From positions 1 through 44,868 of the forward strand of contig NZ_BJLP01000034.1 in assembly GCF_006538705.1 (NCBI RefSeq): 44,868 bases of DNA, given 5' to 3'. Positions within the stretch are counted from its first letter, which is position 1. Each line of letters begins with the position of its first letter. Of the stretch, positions 1 to 8,484 are shown one piece after another. The DNA is from Cellulomonas uda. Its GTDB lineage: Bacteria; Actinomycetota; Actinomycetes; Actinomycetales; Cellulomonadaceae. The notes beneath the pieces were generated by a model. It had not been told where the DNA came from and searched no databases. It saw only the letters and a list, made by a program, of their open reading frames with translations. The position numbers were made by a program, and so were the translations under genes.

Positions 1-451
1 GTTCGTGATCTTTCGATCCGGCCCGGAGGCAACCTCTCTAACTTAGCGGATCCGGATCCTCTCGTCAAACCGCTTGTCAGCGGTTCGTTGATCGGTCGGG
101 CCCACGGCCGGCGCGCCTCTCAGTGCCGGCGACATGGTCGTCGGCTCGAGGAGCTCCGGGGGGCGTCACCTGCGGGACCAGCCATCGCGGTTCGATCCGC
201 GGTGTCCGTTCCTCCCTGCCGGGCGACATCGAGAACATTACGCAGCGGATGGCGCGGAGATCAAATCCGCGGCTGCGTGACGCCGGTCACCGCGCGCGGA
301 TGCCCATGATCATGCGGATCCGGCACCCTGCGGCGGCCCCGAGGGGCCAGCACGGCACGGTCGGCGGCCGTTCGGCGTGCTCGGAGCGACTCGTCGCGCG
401 CGATGACCCGACGGGTCGATGAGCGGTCGCGCGCCAGGAGCGTCCCGCATG
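1..451. other. Intergenic region without a supported gene
   Basis: I see no convincing coding region here. The short open frames lack a ribosome-binding site and have low-complexity Arg/Ala/Pro composition typical of chance frames in G+C-rich DNA. The first ~90 bases look less G+C-rich than the rest of the window. They hold a 12-bp palindrome (GGATCCGGATCC, 48-59) and an inverted repeat AACCGC/GCGGTT (68-73 and 80-85). A 10-bp palindrome CATGATCATG lies at 305-314. The region may hold control elements of a gene left of the window, but I cannot assign one. No rRNA or tRNA was recognised. Confidence 0.4.
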
Positions 452-488
452 CACGAGGCCGGCCCCCGCAGTGGGGGCCGGCCTCGTG
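452..488. terminator. Perfect 16-bp hairpin, rho-independent-like terminator
   Basis: A perfect 16-bp inverted repeat (452-467 and 473-488) encloses a 5-base loop. It lies 130 bases past the stop of the minus-strand ybbN-like gene and has no U-tract, as is common for actinobacterial terminators. It probably ends the minus-strand transcript and may also stop reading from the left. Confidence 0.75.
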
Positions 489-618
489 TCCGGATGACGA
501 GCGGGTCGGGCCCGCGTCCGTCCGGCATCGCGCTCGGACGGCGCCGGCGGGTCAGGCTCGTCGGCTCGTCTGCGCCTGGCCAGCTCGCGGCATGGTCCGC
601 GTCGCCGTCGGTGCTTCG

Positions 619-1545
619 TCAGTACAGGGCGCTCGCCATGGCGCGGCGGGCGGCCACGACGCGAGGGTCCTCGCCGCCGACGACGTCGAACAGCTCGACC
701 AGCCGGACCCGGACCCGCTCGCGGTCGTCGCCCGCGGTCGCACGCAGGAGGTCGACCAGGCGCTCGAACGCGTCGCCCACCTTCCCGCCCAGCACGTCGA
801 GGTCCGCGACCGCGAGCTGCGCGTCCACGTCGGTCGGGCGGTCCGCCGCGGCTGCTCGCACCGCGCCGAGGTCCGCGTCACGTGTGCGGGCCAGCAGCCC
901 CACCTGCGCGAGTCCCGCACGCGCGTCGTGGTCGCGCGGGTTCTCCCGCAGCGCCTGCTCGTACGCGGCGCTCGCCGCCTCGAGGTCGTCGCGCTCGATC
1001 GCGTCGTACGCCGCCTGGTGCAGCGGCGGCAGCTCGGGCTCGGGCTCCTCCTGCGACACCTCGCGCGGCGTCACCGTCCCGGTCAGGCCGTTCGCCTGTG
1101 CGGCCTGCAGGACCTGGTCGATCACCGGGCGGATCTGCTCGCGCGGCGCCGGACCGTGGAACAGCGGGACGGGCTGCCCTGCCAGCACCGCCGCGACCAT
1201 CGGGGCCGACTGCGCCCCGAACGCCTGCGCGATCTGCGGGTTCGCGTCGAGGTCGACCCGGGCGAGCAGCCACCGGCCCCCGTCCTCGTCCGCCAGCGCG
1301 GCCAGGTCCGCGACGACCTGCTGGCTGGCCTCGGACCACGTCGCCCACAGGACCACCAGGACCGGGTACTGGGTCGAGTGGCGCACCAGCTCGGGGAACG
1401 ACGCCTCGTCGACGTCGACGACGTACGCGCCGGGCGTCGGCAGCCCGCCGGGCGTGCCGGGCGGCGGGGTCGGCTTCGCGAGGGCAGACAGGTCGACGGC
1501 CCCCCTCGCGTCGAGCCGGGGTCCCTGGGGGTCGTTCAGTGCCAT
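619..1545 (-). CDS. YbbN/CnoX-like thioredoxin-fold protein with TPR C-terminus
   Basis: The 308-residue product has an N-terminal thioredoxin fold (roughly residues 35-135) followed by a helical, TPR-like C-terminal half. This is the architecture of the co-chaperone family YbbN/CnoX. The usual CXXC active site is replaced by S-E-A-S after the LWATW strand, so there is no redox-active cysteine pair. The cis-proline (SAPM) is kept. It is probably a cytoplasmic holdase or co-chaperone rather than a disulfide reductase. I chose ATG 1545 because AAGGA lies 7 bases upstream; an in-frame GTG at 1578 would add 11 residues but has a poorer ribosome site. It is the last gene of a minus-strand series, 60 bases after the lipoprotein gene, and is followed by the hairpin at 452-488. 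Confidence 0.85.
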   Translation of the reverse strand: MALNDPQGPRLDARGAVDLSALAKPTPPPGTPGGLPTPGAYVVDVDEASFPELVRHSTQYPVLVVLWATWSEASQQVVADLAALADEDGGRWLLARVDLDANPQIAQAFGAQSAPMVAAVLAGQPVPLFHGPAPREQIRPVIDQVLQAAQANGLTGTVTPREVSQEEPEPELPPLHQAAYDAIERDDLEAASAAYEQALRENPRDHDARAGLAQVGLLARTRDADLGAVRAAAADRPTDVDAQLAVADLDVLGGKVGDAFERLVDLLRATAGDDRERVRVRLVELFDVVGGEDPRVVAARRAMASALY

Positions 1546-1605
1546 CGCGTCGTCCTTCGTCGTGCCTGTGTCCGCCACGCGTCGCCCACGGACGACGCGA
1601 TCCTG

Positions 1606-2622
1606 TCAGGAAGCGGTCGCCGCCGTCACCACGAGCTCGCCCGCGAGCACGCGCACCTGCGCGTCCGAGCCCGACGGGGGCACGTACAGGACGACGACGC
1701 CCGTGTACGTGCGCTTGAACTCCTTGGTCGCCGTGCTCGTTCCCGCGAGCGCTGCGTAGAACGGGTCCGAGAGCGGGAGCGACGAGCCCTCACCCGTGAT
1801 CGTCATGCGCGCGACCGCGGTGAACGAACCCGTGACGATCGCGCCCCCGTCGACCGTGCGCAGCGACGCCACCGGCACCGGGTCCACCGCGTAGCTCGTC
1901 GCGGCCTCGCCGACCTTGCCCATGGACGAGCGGTCCTGCGCGCGGACCTTCGCCATCTCGTCGACCAGCGGGCTGTCCGCGAACTGCTCGGCGTACTCCG
2001 AGGCGTCGGCGTTCGCCGTGACGTCCATGAAGCGCTCGAGCGCCTCGGCGGGCGTCATCGTCAGGCTGTCGTCGTCGGCCGCGAGCTCCTCGGACCCTTC
2101 GTCCGCAGGCGCCGTCGCCGGCATCTGCGCGCCGGGCATGAGCCGCGCCCAGCCCCACAGCTTGTACACCGCACGGGGTGCGTCCTGCCTCAGGACGAGG
2201 ATGCGCTGGGCCTGCAGGTCCTCGGGCTGCTCGGTCACGACGAGCTGCGTGCGCGACCACGCCGTCGTCTGCGGCACCACCATCGCGAGGGCCGACGTCG
2301 GCAAGGACGTCGGCTGCTTGGCGCCGTCGGTCGCCGACGCGCGCACGTACTCCGCGGTGCGCATGGACAGCGCCGGGCCCTCGACGCGCGGCTTGAGGGC
2401 GGCGGCATCCAGCTTCTCGTCGGCGGTCGAGAGCACGTCGCCCAGCGCGCTCAGCACGCGCTCGGACTGCGGCACGGACAGCGCGGCCGGGGCCACCGCG
2501 GGGGCGGCCGGCGCAGCGGGCTGCGGGAGCTCGGGCGCGCACGCGCCGACGAGCAACGCGAGCGTCGCCATGGCGGTGACGCCGACGAGTCGACGAGGCG
2601 CGGACGTCCGTCGTGCGGTCAT
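1606..2622 (-). CDS. Putative lipoprotein of unknown function
   Basis: The 338-residue protein starts with a lipoprotein signal: positive residues, a hydrophobic stretch and the lipobox L-V-G-A-C with Cys28. The mature part begins with a Pro/Ala-rich linker and then a mixed soluble domain that I do not recognise. It should be anchored on the outer face of the membrane. The start ATG (2622) overlaps the stop of the upstream membrane-protein gene in an ATGA junction, with a GGAGG ribosome site, so the two are translationally coupled and probably act together. A longer open frame reaching 2904 is a shadow of the upstream gene. No function is assigned. Confidence 0.8.
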   Translation of the reverse strand: MTARRTSAPRRLVGVTAMATLALLVGACAPELPQPAAPAAPAVAPAALSVPQSERVLSALGDVLSTADEKLDAAALKPRVEGPALSMRTAEYVRASATDGAKQPTSLPTSALAMVVPQTTAWSRTQLVVTEQPEDLQAQRILVLRQDAPRAVYKLWGWARLMPGAQMPATAPADEGSEELAADDDSLTMTPAEALERFMDVTANADASEYAEQFADSPLVDEMAKVRAQDRSSMGKVGEAATSYAVDPVPVASLRTVDGGAIVTGSFTAVARMTITGEGSSLPLSDPFYAALAGTSTATKEFKRTYTGVVVLYVPPSGSDAQVRVLAGELVVTAATAS

Positions 2623-4496
2623 CGCTGTCCCTCCTGCGGCTGCGCGCCCTCGTCGTCCGTGCCCGGTGCGGCCGGCAGGCCCCACGCCCGGCGCCACGCG
2701 TCGGCGCGCGACCCTGCCGTCTCGCCTGCCCGCTCGTCGGCGGGCTCCGTCCCCGCGTCGGGGCCTGGTGCGGTGGGCGTGTGCGGGACCCAGCCGCCGG
2801 GGCTCGGCAGCACCGGCCCGGCGCCCGACGGGGACGTCGGGGCGGGCGGGCTGACCGCACCGGTGGGAGCGGTCGGGCCCGCGGGGGTCCGGGCGCCGAG
2901 CCACGACGGGCGGGTCCGGCCGGCGTGGTCCGCGGCGGCCGCACCGGACGGGGCCGGAGCGGCAGCGTTCGGAGACTGGGCGTTCGGGGCCGGAGCGCTC
3001 GGCGCACCCGCGTGGCCCGGTCGCCCGGCGGTGGGCGACGTCGCCGAGGACGACGGCGGAGCGCCGACCGGGTAGCCCGTCGCCGCGACCGGCGCGGGCC
3101 GGCCGGGGCGCGCGCCGGGCGTCGACCGTGGCGGGTTCGCGCCGGGCCGGGGCGGCTGCGGGGCGGACGGCCCGGGGCCGGCGGGGCGCGACGTGGGCGC
3201 AGCTGGCGGGGCGGCGCTCGCGGTGTCGTGGACGACGGGGATCGCCGAGGTGGGCGTCGAGCTGCCGCGCAGCGCGCGACGGCTCGGCGGACGCTGGTCC
3301 CCGGACGGTGCCGCGGGGCCGATTGCCGCGGGGCCGATCGCCATGGTCGCGGCCGCCCTGCCCTCGGGACCGCCGGTGGTGGTCGCCTCCGGCGCCGACG
3401 CCGCGGCGGACGAGCTGACGGGCGCCGACGAGGCCGTGCGCGCGTCGTCGGGACGCGTCACGGTCGCGGCGCCAGGGGCAGCGGACCCTGCGGTGGCAGG
3501 CCCGTGGGTGAGCGGCGGGATCGGCGTCAGGGCGGGGGTCGCGGAGTGGCGGCCCTCCTCGTGCGGGGGGTGGACCGTCTGCTGCGGGCCGGTCACGCGT
3601 GGGACGCCCCCGGTGGGCGGCCGGCCGGACCGGGCCGCCTCCTGCGCCTCGCGGATCTGGCGGCGGGTGAGCGGCTGCCCCTCGGCCGCGGCCACCGGGA
3701 CGCTGCCGGTGTGCACCGGCTCCCAGCTGCCGGTGCGGCGCGAGGACCAGTCACGCAGCAGGACGACCCCGGCCGCCGCGACGAGCAGCGCACCGACGAC
3801 CACGCACGGCCACAGCCACGGGGTCGTCACGACGCGGGGCCAGGAGATCTCGAGGGTCGGCTCGACCTCGCCGCGGCTCACCGCGAGCAGGCTCCACCGT
3901 CCCGGCTGCGCGGGCCACACGAGCTCGGCGCTGCCGTCGCCCGTCGCCTGCGCCACCCAGTTGTCGTTGCCCGCCGGGCTGGCCTGCGTGGGGGCGGCGG
4001 GAGCCTTCGCGTCGGCGGTCGCCTTCCCGGTCGGCGCGGCGGACGCCGCCGACGAGGCGGCGCTAGTCGCGGCCGCGGTCGCGGCAGCCTTCGGGGACCC
4101 GGTCGCGGCGGGCGTCGACGCGGGAGTCGGTGCGGGAGTCGGCGCGTCGGTGGGGACGGCTGCCGGGTCCGGCTCGCCCGTCGTCGTCGCGAGGCGGTCC
4201 CAGGCCGACAGCCCCGTGACGCGCGTGTAGGCGTCGGAGCCGACCCACCCGTCGACGTCGGTGTCGCGGCCCACCACGACGACGACCTCGCCGCCGTCGG
4301 AGGCCGTCACCCGCACGGTCGCGGGGTCGCCGCCGAGCTCGAGGACGCCGGGGTCGGTGACGACGACGTGCGACGACGCGGTCGTCGTCGCGACCATCAC
4401 GTCGTCGGCACGCCACACCGTCGCCGATGCGACACCGAGGCCGATGACGACCAGTCCGACGACGCCGGCGGCGGCCGTGATCACTCGCTTGCGCAC
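2619..4496 (-). CDS. Two-TM membrane protein with long Pro/Ala-rich cytoplasmic tail
   Basis: This is a 625-residue protein of unknown function. A first transmembrane helix (about residues 6-27) is followed by an extracytoplasmic part (28-224). That part has a beta-rich segment and a low-complexity Ala/Thr/Pro linker (about 110-170). A second helix (about 227-247) leads to a basic segment and a very long Pro/Ala/Gly-rich tail (about 260-625), predicted cytoplasmic. I chose GTG 4496 because GAGAGGA lies just upstream; the open frame continues upstream to 4616 without a good site. The stop overlaps the lipoprotein start by 4 bases. The gene diverges from the Scy-like gene, which hints at a cell-envelope role, but that is inference only. 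Confidence 0.75.
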   Translation of the reverse strand: MRKRVITAAAGVVGLVVIGLGVASATVWRADDVMVATTTASSHVVVTDPGVLELGGDPATVRVTASDGGEVVVVVGRDTDVDGWVGSDAYTRVTGLSAWDRLATTTGEPDPAAVPTDAPTPAPTPASTPAATGSPKAAATAAATSAASSAASAAPTGKATADAKAPAAPTQASPAGNDNWVAQATGDGSAELVWPAQPGRWSLLAVSRGEVEPTLEISWPRVVTTPWLWPCVVVGALLVAAAGVVLLRDWSSRRTGSWEPVHTGSVPVAAAEGQPLTRRQIREAQEAARSGRPPTGGVPRVTGPQQTVHPPHEEGRHSATPALTPIPPLTHGPATAGSAAPGAATVTRPDDARTASSAPVSSSAAASAPEATTTGGPEGRAAATMAIGPAAIGPAAPSGDQRPPSRRALRGSSTPTSAIPVVHDTASAAPPAAPTSRPAGPGPSAPQPPRPGANPPRSTPGARPGRPAPVAATGYPVGAPPSSSATSPTAGRPGHAGAPSAPAPNAQSPNAAAPAPSGAAAADHAGRTRPSWLGARTPAGPTAPTGAVSPPAPTSPSGAGPVLPSPGGWVPHTPTAPGPDAGTEPADERAGETAGSRADAWRRAWGLPAAPGTDDEGAQPQEGQR

Positions 4497-4829
4497 GCAC
4501 AGTCCTCTCGGGCGGAGACGCCCAGGATAGGCGCAGGACCGCGAACAGCGACGACATGACCGGGCATATCCGGGCATTCCGGGCACCACTGACGACGACC
4601 TGCACATCCTGTGCACACGACGGCGACACCTGCCCGCCCCCGGGCGCGGGCACCGGGGCCGCCCCCGGGGCCGAGCGCGAGCCGGGCACCGGACCCGTCA
4701 CCAGGCCGACCACCGGCACCCCGACCGCAGCCACTATCCTGGCGCAGGGCCCGGAGCCGCCGTCCACGCGCGCCGGCGGCTCGGCGACATCGCCATCAGC
4801 CCGGCCCACGCCACCGAGGAGGAAGTCTC
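4497..4829. promoter_or_regulatory. Divergent promoter region with a triple CCGGGCA(T/C) direct repeat
   Basis: This 333-base gap separates the minus-strand membrane-protein gene from the plus-strand Scy-like gene and should hold both promoters. Three copies of CCGGGCAT or CCGGGCAC stand in direct orientation at 4560-4567, 4570-4577 and 4579-4586, about one helical turn apart, as an activator or repressor site might. Possible -10 elements TATCCT occur on the minus strand at 4524-4529 and on the plus strand at 4735-4740, but I find no clear -35 partners. No small gene is supported. Confidence 0.4.
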
Positions 4830-7136
4830 GTGCCCGAAGCCCGGCCGCAGTTCCCCGTCGTCAACTTCCGCGGGTACGAGCGTGAGGCCGTCGACGCCCG
4901 GATCGCGAGCCTCGAGCAGGCGCTCGCGGACACCCGCGCCCAGGTCGAGGCCCTCGACTCCAAGTCCCTGCAGATCGCGGGCGAGCTGTCCGAGGCGCAC
5001 CGTCAGCTGCGCGAGGCCGAGCGGCCCACGTACTCCGGCCTGGGCTCGCGGATCGAGCAGCTCCTGCGGTCCGCCGAGGAGCAGTCGTCCGACGTCGTCA
5101 CGCAGGCCAACGCGCAGGCCGCGGACGCGCTCGCGCGGGCCAAGCTCTCCGCCGGCCAGCTGCGCGCCCGCGCCGAGAACGAGGTCGCCGAGCTGCTCGC
5201 GACCGCGCGCCGCGAGGCGGAGGAGGTCCGCTCGACCGCCGCGACCGAGGCGGAGAGCACGCTCGTCGCCGCACAGCGCCGGGCCGAGGAGCTCGTCGGG
5301 TCCGCGGAGCGCGAGGCGGCCCGCATCCAGAGCGCCATCACGACCGAGGAGTCGGAGCGCCGCACGACGCTCGAGCGCGAGCTCGGGACGCTGCGCGCGA
5401 CGGTCGAGCACGAGGCGACGCAGCTGCGTGTGGCGACCGAGCGCACCGCGAGCGAGCTGCGCGCACGCACCGAGGCCGAGACGACCGCGCTGCGCGACGA
5501 GGCCGACCGGTACGCGCAGGACCTGCGGCAGACGGCCGACGAGGAGACGACGAACCTGCGCACGCGCACCGAGGCCGAGGCCGCGGCGCTGCGGGCGGAG
5601 GCCGAGCGGTACTCCGCCGAGCTGCGCGCGACCGTCGCGGTCGAGGCCGCGCAGGTGCGGCAGGAGGCCGAGAACGCGGCGACCACGCTGCGCACGCAGG
5701 CGCAGGAGTTCGCCGACAGCACGCGTGCCGCGGCGGAGCGCGACGCCACCGCGCTCCAGCAGCGCGTCGCCGCCGAGGTCGCGGCGCTGCGCACCGAGGC
5801 GGACCAGTACTCGGCGTTCGTGCGCGCCCAGGCCGACCGGGAGACGGGTGAGCTGCGGGCGAGCGTGAACGACGAGGTCGCGGCGCTGCGCCAGCAGGCC
5901 GACCAGGAGGTCGTGCTCGCCCGCACCGAGGCCGAGCAGTACGCGGCGGAGGTCCGCGCCGCGGCCGAGCGCGAGGCCGCCGAGCTGCGCGAGCGCGTCG
6001 CGTCCGAGACCACGCACCTGCGCGAGAGCACCGAGCGGGAGACCGCCGAGCTGCGCGAGACGACGACGCGCGAGGCCGCGGAGCTGCGCGCGACGACCGA
6101 GCGCGAGACGCGCGAGCAGCGCGAGCAGACGCGCCTCGACACCGAGCGTGTCCTCACCGAGGCGCGTCGTTCCGCGGGCGAGACGTTCGCGAACGCCAAG
6201 GCGCGCGCCGACGAGCTCGTCCGCGAGGCCGAGCAGCGCCTCGCGGACGCCGAGCTGGAGATCGCGTCGCGCCGCGAGGCGAGCGAGCGCGAGGACGCGG
6301 CCCGGCACGACGCCGCGCGCGCCGAGACCGAGCGTCTCGTGCGGGACGCCGAGGCGCACGCGGCCGACGCCGAGGAGCGGGTCGCCAAGGCGCTCGTGCA
6401 CGCCGAGAAGGTCCGCGTGGACGCCGAGACGCACGCCAAGGAGCTGCTCGCGAACGCGCGGCGCAACGCCGACAAGGTCGTCGCGGAGGCGCGCGAGCAC
6501 GCCGAGAAGCAGATCTCGGAGGCCATGACCGAGTCCGAGCGCGAGCGGACGACCGCGGCACGCCAGGTCGAGGACCTCAACCGGCAGCGGGAGTCGATCA
6601 CGACGTACCTCGACGAGCTGCGCGGCCTGCTGGGCAGCGAGCCCACGAGCGCGTCGGTCGAGCGGGCGCGGCGCGCCGAGGCCGAGTTCGCGGCGGCCAA
6701 CGGCCCCGCAGCGACGGCGACCGCAGCGGCTGCGTCGGCCACGCCCGCGGCGACGGAGCGCACGGCGCCCCCGGCGGCGAAGTCCCCGGCCCCCGCCCGG
6801 CCCGCGGCGAAGGCGCGCGCGAAGTCGCGGCCGGCGCCGCTGTCCGCCGCACCCGCACCGGTCGCGGTCGACGACCCCGCGCCGGAGCCGGCCGACGAGC
6901 CGAACAAGGACGCCGCCGAGGAGCAGGGCGGCTCCGCGCCCGCGGAGCAGGTCGACGCCCAGGCCACGGCTCAGGGCGACGGGCAGACCGACGGGGTCGC
7001 CGAGGCCGAGGCCGACGGCGAGCGCCCGCAGGACGCCCCGGACGGCGCGGCCGAGCAGGCCGACGACGCGGCCGCCGCGCAGCACGACGACGAGGCACGC
7101 AGCGACGCGGACGACGAGCAGGTCGGCTCGCGCTGA
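4830..7136 (+). CDS. Scy/DivIVA-like long coiled-coil protein
   Basis: The 768-residue protein begins with a DivIVA-type N-terminal motif (F-P-V-V-N-F-R-G-Y-E at about residues 8-17, then a short helix). A coiled coil of about 580 residues follows, made of degenerate repeats around A-E-L-R and E-A-E-x-Y. A Pro/Ala/Lys-rich linker comes next, and the protein ends in an acidic Ala/Asp/Glu tail of about 100 residues. This layout resembles the polarity scaffold Scy and the FilP/DivIVA group of actinobacteria, cytoplasmic assemblies that organise polar growth. The GTG start at 4830 has GAGGAGGA 6 bases upstream; the frame is open back to 4611 without a good site. The highly biased codons leave the opposite strand open for about 900 codons, which I regard as an artefact. 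Confidence 0.8.
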   Translation: MPEARPQFPVVNFRGYEREAVDARIASLEQALADTRAQVEALDSKSLQIAGELSEAHRQLREAERPTYSGLGSRIEQLLRSAEEQSSDVVTQANAQAADALARAKLSAGQLRARAENEVAELLATARREAEEVRSTAATEAESTLVAAQRRAEELVGSAEREAARIQSAITTEESERRTTLERELGTLRATVEHEATQLRVATERTASELRARTEAETTALRDEADRYAQDLRQTADEETTNLRTRTEAEAAALRAEAERYSAELRATVAVEAAQVRQEAENAATTLRTQAQEFADSTRAAAERDATALQQRVAAEVAALRTEADQYSAFVRAQADRETGELRASVNDEVAALRQQADQEVVLARTEAEQYAAEVRAAAEREAAELRERVASETTHLRESTERETAELRETTTREAAELRATTERETREQREQTRLDTERVLTEARRSAGETFANAKARADELVREAEQRLADAELEIASRREASEREDAARHDAARAETERLVRDAEAHAADAEERVAKALVHAEKVRVDAETHAKELLANARRNADKVVAEAREHAEKQISEAMTESERERTTAARQVEDLNRQRESITTYLDELRGLLGSEPTSASVERARRAEAEFAAANGPAATATAAAASATPAATERTAPPAAKSPAPARPAAKARAKSRPAPLSAAPAPVAVDDPAPEPADEPNKDAAEEQGGSAPAEQVDAQATAQGDGQTDGVAEAEADGERPQDAPDGAAEQADDAAAAQHDDEARSDADDEQVGSR

Positions 7137-7213
7137 CGCCGCAGCGGCGGCCGTCCCGACCGGGCCGGCCGCCGTCCCGCGTCGGACGGACACCTCGTCG
7201 GACGCAGGACGAC

Positions 7214-7237
7214 CGCCCGGACCCTCAGGTCCGGGCG
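7214..7237. terminator. Perfect 10-bp hairpin after the Scy-like gene
   Basis: The inverted repeat CGCCCGGACC / GGTCCGGGCG (7214-7223 and 7228-7237) has a 4-base loop. It sits 77 bases past the stop of the Scy-like gene and 23 bases before the next start. It is probably a terminator; because it is so close to the next gene it could also act as a leader hairpin. Confidence 0.55.
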
Positions 7238-7260
7238 CCCGACGACCGATCAGGACGGTC

Positions 7261-7683
7261 ATGAGCGACACCGACGCCGCGCGCTGGCGCGCCGAACGCC
7301 GTGAGGCCGCGCACGCGCACGCGGAGGCGCTGCGCCAGCGGCGCGAGTCGGAGTCCGCGCAGGCCCGCGCGATGATCACCGAGTTCCTCGCGCACGCGCG
7401 TGAGCACGGCCCGCAGCCCGAGCCGCTGCGCGTGCGCACGTACGACGGCCGTGCCCGCTACCGCACGCCGCTGCACGGCTGGTACCTGCGGTTCGACGAG
7501 ACCGTCGCGATCGACACCGACGGCGAGTTCTACGTGCTGCGCACTCCCCCGAGCGTCGTCGGCCGGTTGCGCGGCGTGCGCCCCGAGCCGTCCGACCCGC
7601 CGCTCGTCATCGGTGCGGGCGGCAAGGACGGCGAGTCGATCGACATGAAGGACGCGCTCGCGCGGCTGCGCACGGAGGGCTGA
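7261..7683 (+). CDS. Conserved hypothetical protein (140 aa)
   Basis: This is a small soluble protein. Its N-terminal half is a charged helix rich in Arg, Glu and Ala (residues 1-50). A compact beta-rich C-terminal part follows, with the segment G-W-Y-L-R-F-D-E and D-G-E-F-Y-V-L. It resembles short uncharacterised proteins common in actinobacteria, but I cannot name a family with certainty. There is no signal peptide and no membrane segment. It lies 124 bases after the Scy-like gene, separated by a hairpin, and converges with the alpha/beta-hydrolase gene on the other strand with only 21 bases between the two stop codons. Confidence 0.75.
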   Translation: MSDTDAARWRAERREAAHAHAEALRQRRESESAQARAMITEFLAHAREHGPQPEPLRVRTYDGRARYRTPLHGWYLRFDETVAIDTDGEFYVLRTPPSVVGRLRGVRPEPSDPPLVIGAGGKDGESIDMKDALARLRTEG

Positions 7684-7704
7684 GCGGGCCCGGCGTCGAC
7701 GGCG

Positions 7705-8484
7705 TCAGGACGACACCGCCCGCTGCACCAGGTCGTCGAGGGCGGCCGCGACCGCGCCGGGCTGCTCGACCGCCGACATGTGGCCCGAGCGCGGCACGAC
7801 GACGAGCTGCGCGTCGCGCGCCGACGAGGCGAGGTGCTCGGCCGCCGCGACCGGCGTCACCGCGTCCTCGTCACCGACCACCACCACCACCGGGCCGTCG
7901 AACGCCGCGAGGACGTCGGTGCGGTCGGGCCGCGACGCCATCGCGCGCTGCGCCCACGCGACACCGCCGGGCGACTGCTCGTCGATCCAGGCAGCGAGCT
8001 GCGCGGTGACGTCCGGCTGCGCGGCGCGCGTCGACTCACCCACGAGCGTCGTGGCCATGCCGCGGACCGGGTCGACCGTGCCCGTCGACTCCGCCTCGTC
8101 GGCGATGCGCAGGCGGTGGGCGCGCGCGTCGGCCGTGTCCGCGGTCGACTTGGTGTCGACCAGGCCGAGCGCCGCGACGAGGGGCGCGTGCCGCTCCGCG
8201 AGCGCGAGCGCGACGTAGCCGCCCATCGAGAGCCCGACGACGACCGCGCGCGTCACCCCCGCCTCGGCGAGCTCGGCCGCGACCCGGTCCGCCGCGGCCT
8301 CGACCGACGGCTCCGGCAGGTCCGCGTCCGCACCCGCCGCGCCCGGCAGGTCGGCCGCGAGCACGCGGTGCGGCGCGGTGAGGCGTCCCGCGACCGCGGT
8401 CCACATGCGGTGGTCGAGCGGGAAGCCGTGCAGCAGCACGACCGCCAGGTCGTCCCCGCCGTCCCGCAGCACGTGCAGCGTCAT
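7705..8484 (-). CDS. Alpha/beta-hydrolase
   Basis: The 259-residue alpha/beta-hydrolase has the oxyanion-loop motif H-G-F-P-L, the nucleophile elbow G-L-S-M-G-G (Ser at about 95), the acid in G-D-E-D-A-V and the histidine in S-G-H-M near the C-terminus. It is a cytoplasmic esterase or lactonase-type enzyme of unknown substrate. The ATG start (8484) is preceded by GGAGGA and overlaps the stop of the upstream hydrolase gene as ATGA, so it is the last gene of a four-gene minus-strand operon (10558 to 7705). Confidence 0.9.
   Translation of the reverse strand: MTLHVLRDGGDDLAVVLLHGFPLDHRMWTAVAGRLTAPHRVLAADLPGAAGADADLPEPSVEAAADRVAAELAEAGVTRAVVVGLSMGGYVALALAERHAPLVAALGLVDTKSTADTADARAHRLRIADEAESTGTVDPVRGMATTLVGESTRAAQPDVTAQLAAWIDEQSPGGVAWAQRAMASRPDRTDVLAAFDGPVVVVVGDEDAVTPVAAAEHLASSARDAQLVVVPRSGHMSAVEQPGAVAAALDDLVQRAVSS

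Noticed and set aside
1..120. Possible rRNA or tRNA sequence at the left edge
   Set aside because: No conserved rRNA segment or cloverleaf could be recognised.
403..3075. Long plus-strand frame opposite the ybbN-like and lipoprotein genes
   Set aside because: No ribosome site, low-complexity product, and it conflicts with genes showing a lipobox and a thioredoxin fold.
4734..7439. Open frame of about 900 codons on the minus strand opposite the Scy-like gene
   Set aside because: The repetitive Leu/Arg/Gly-rich product mirrors the coiled-coil codon pattern; it has no ribosome site and would overlap two real genes.
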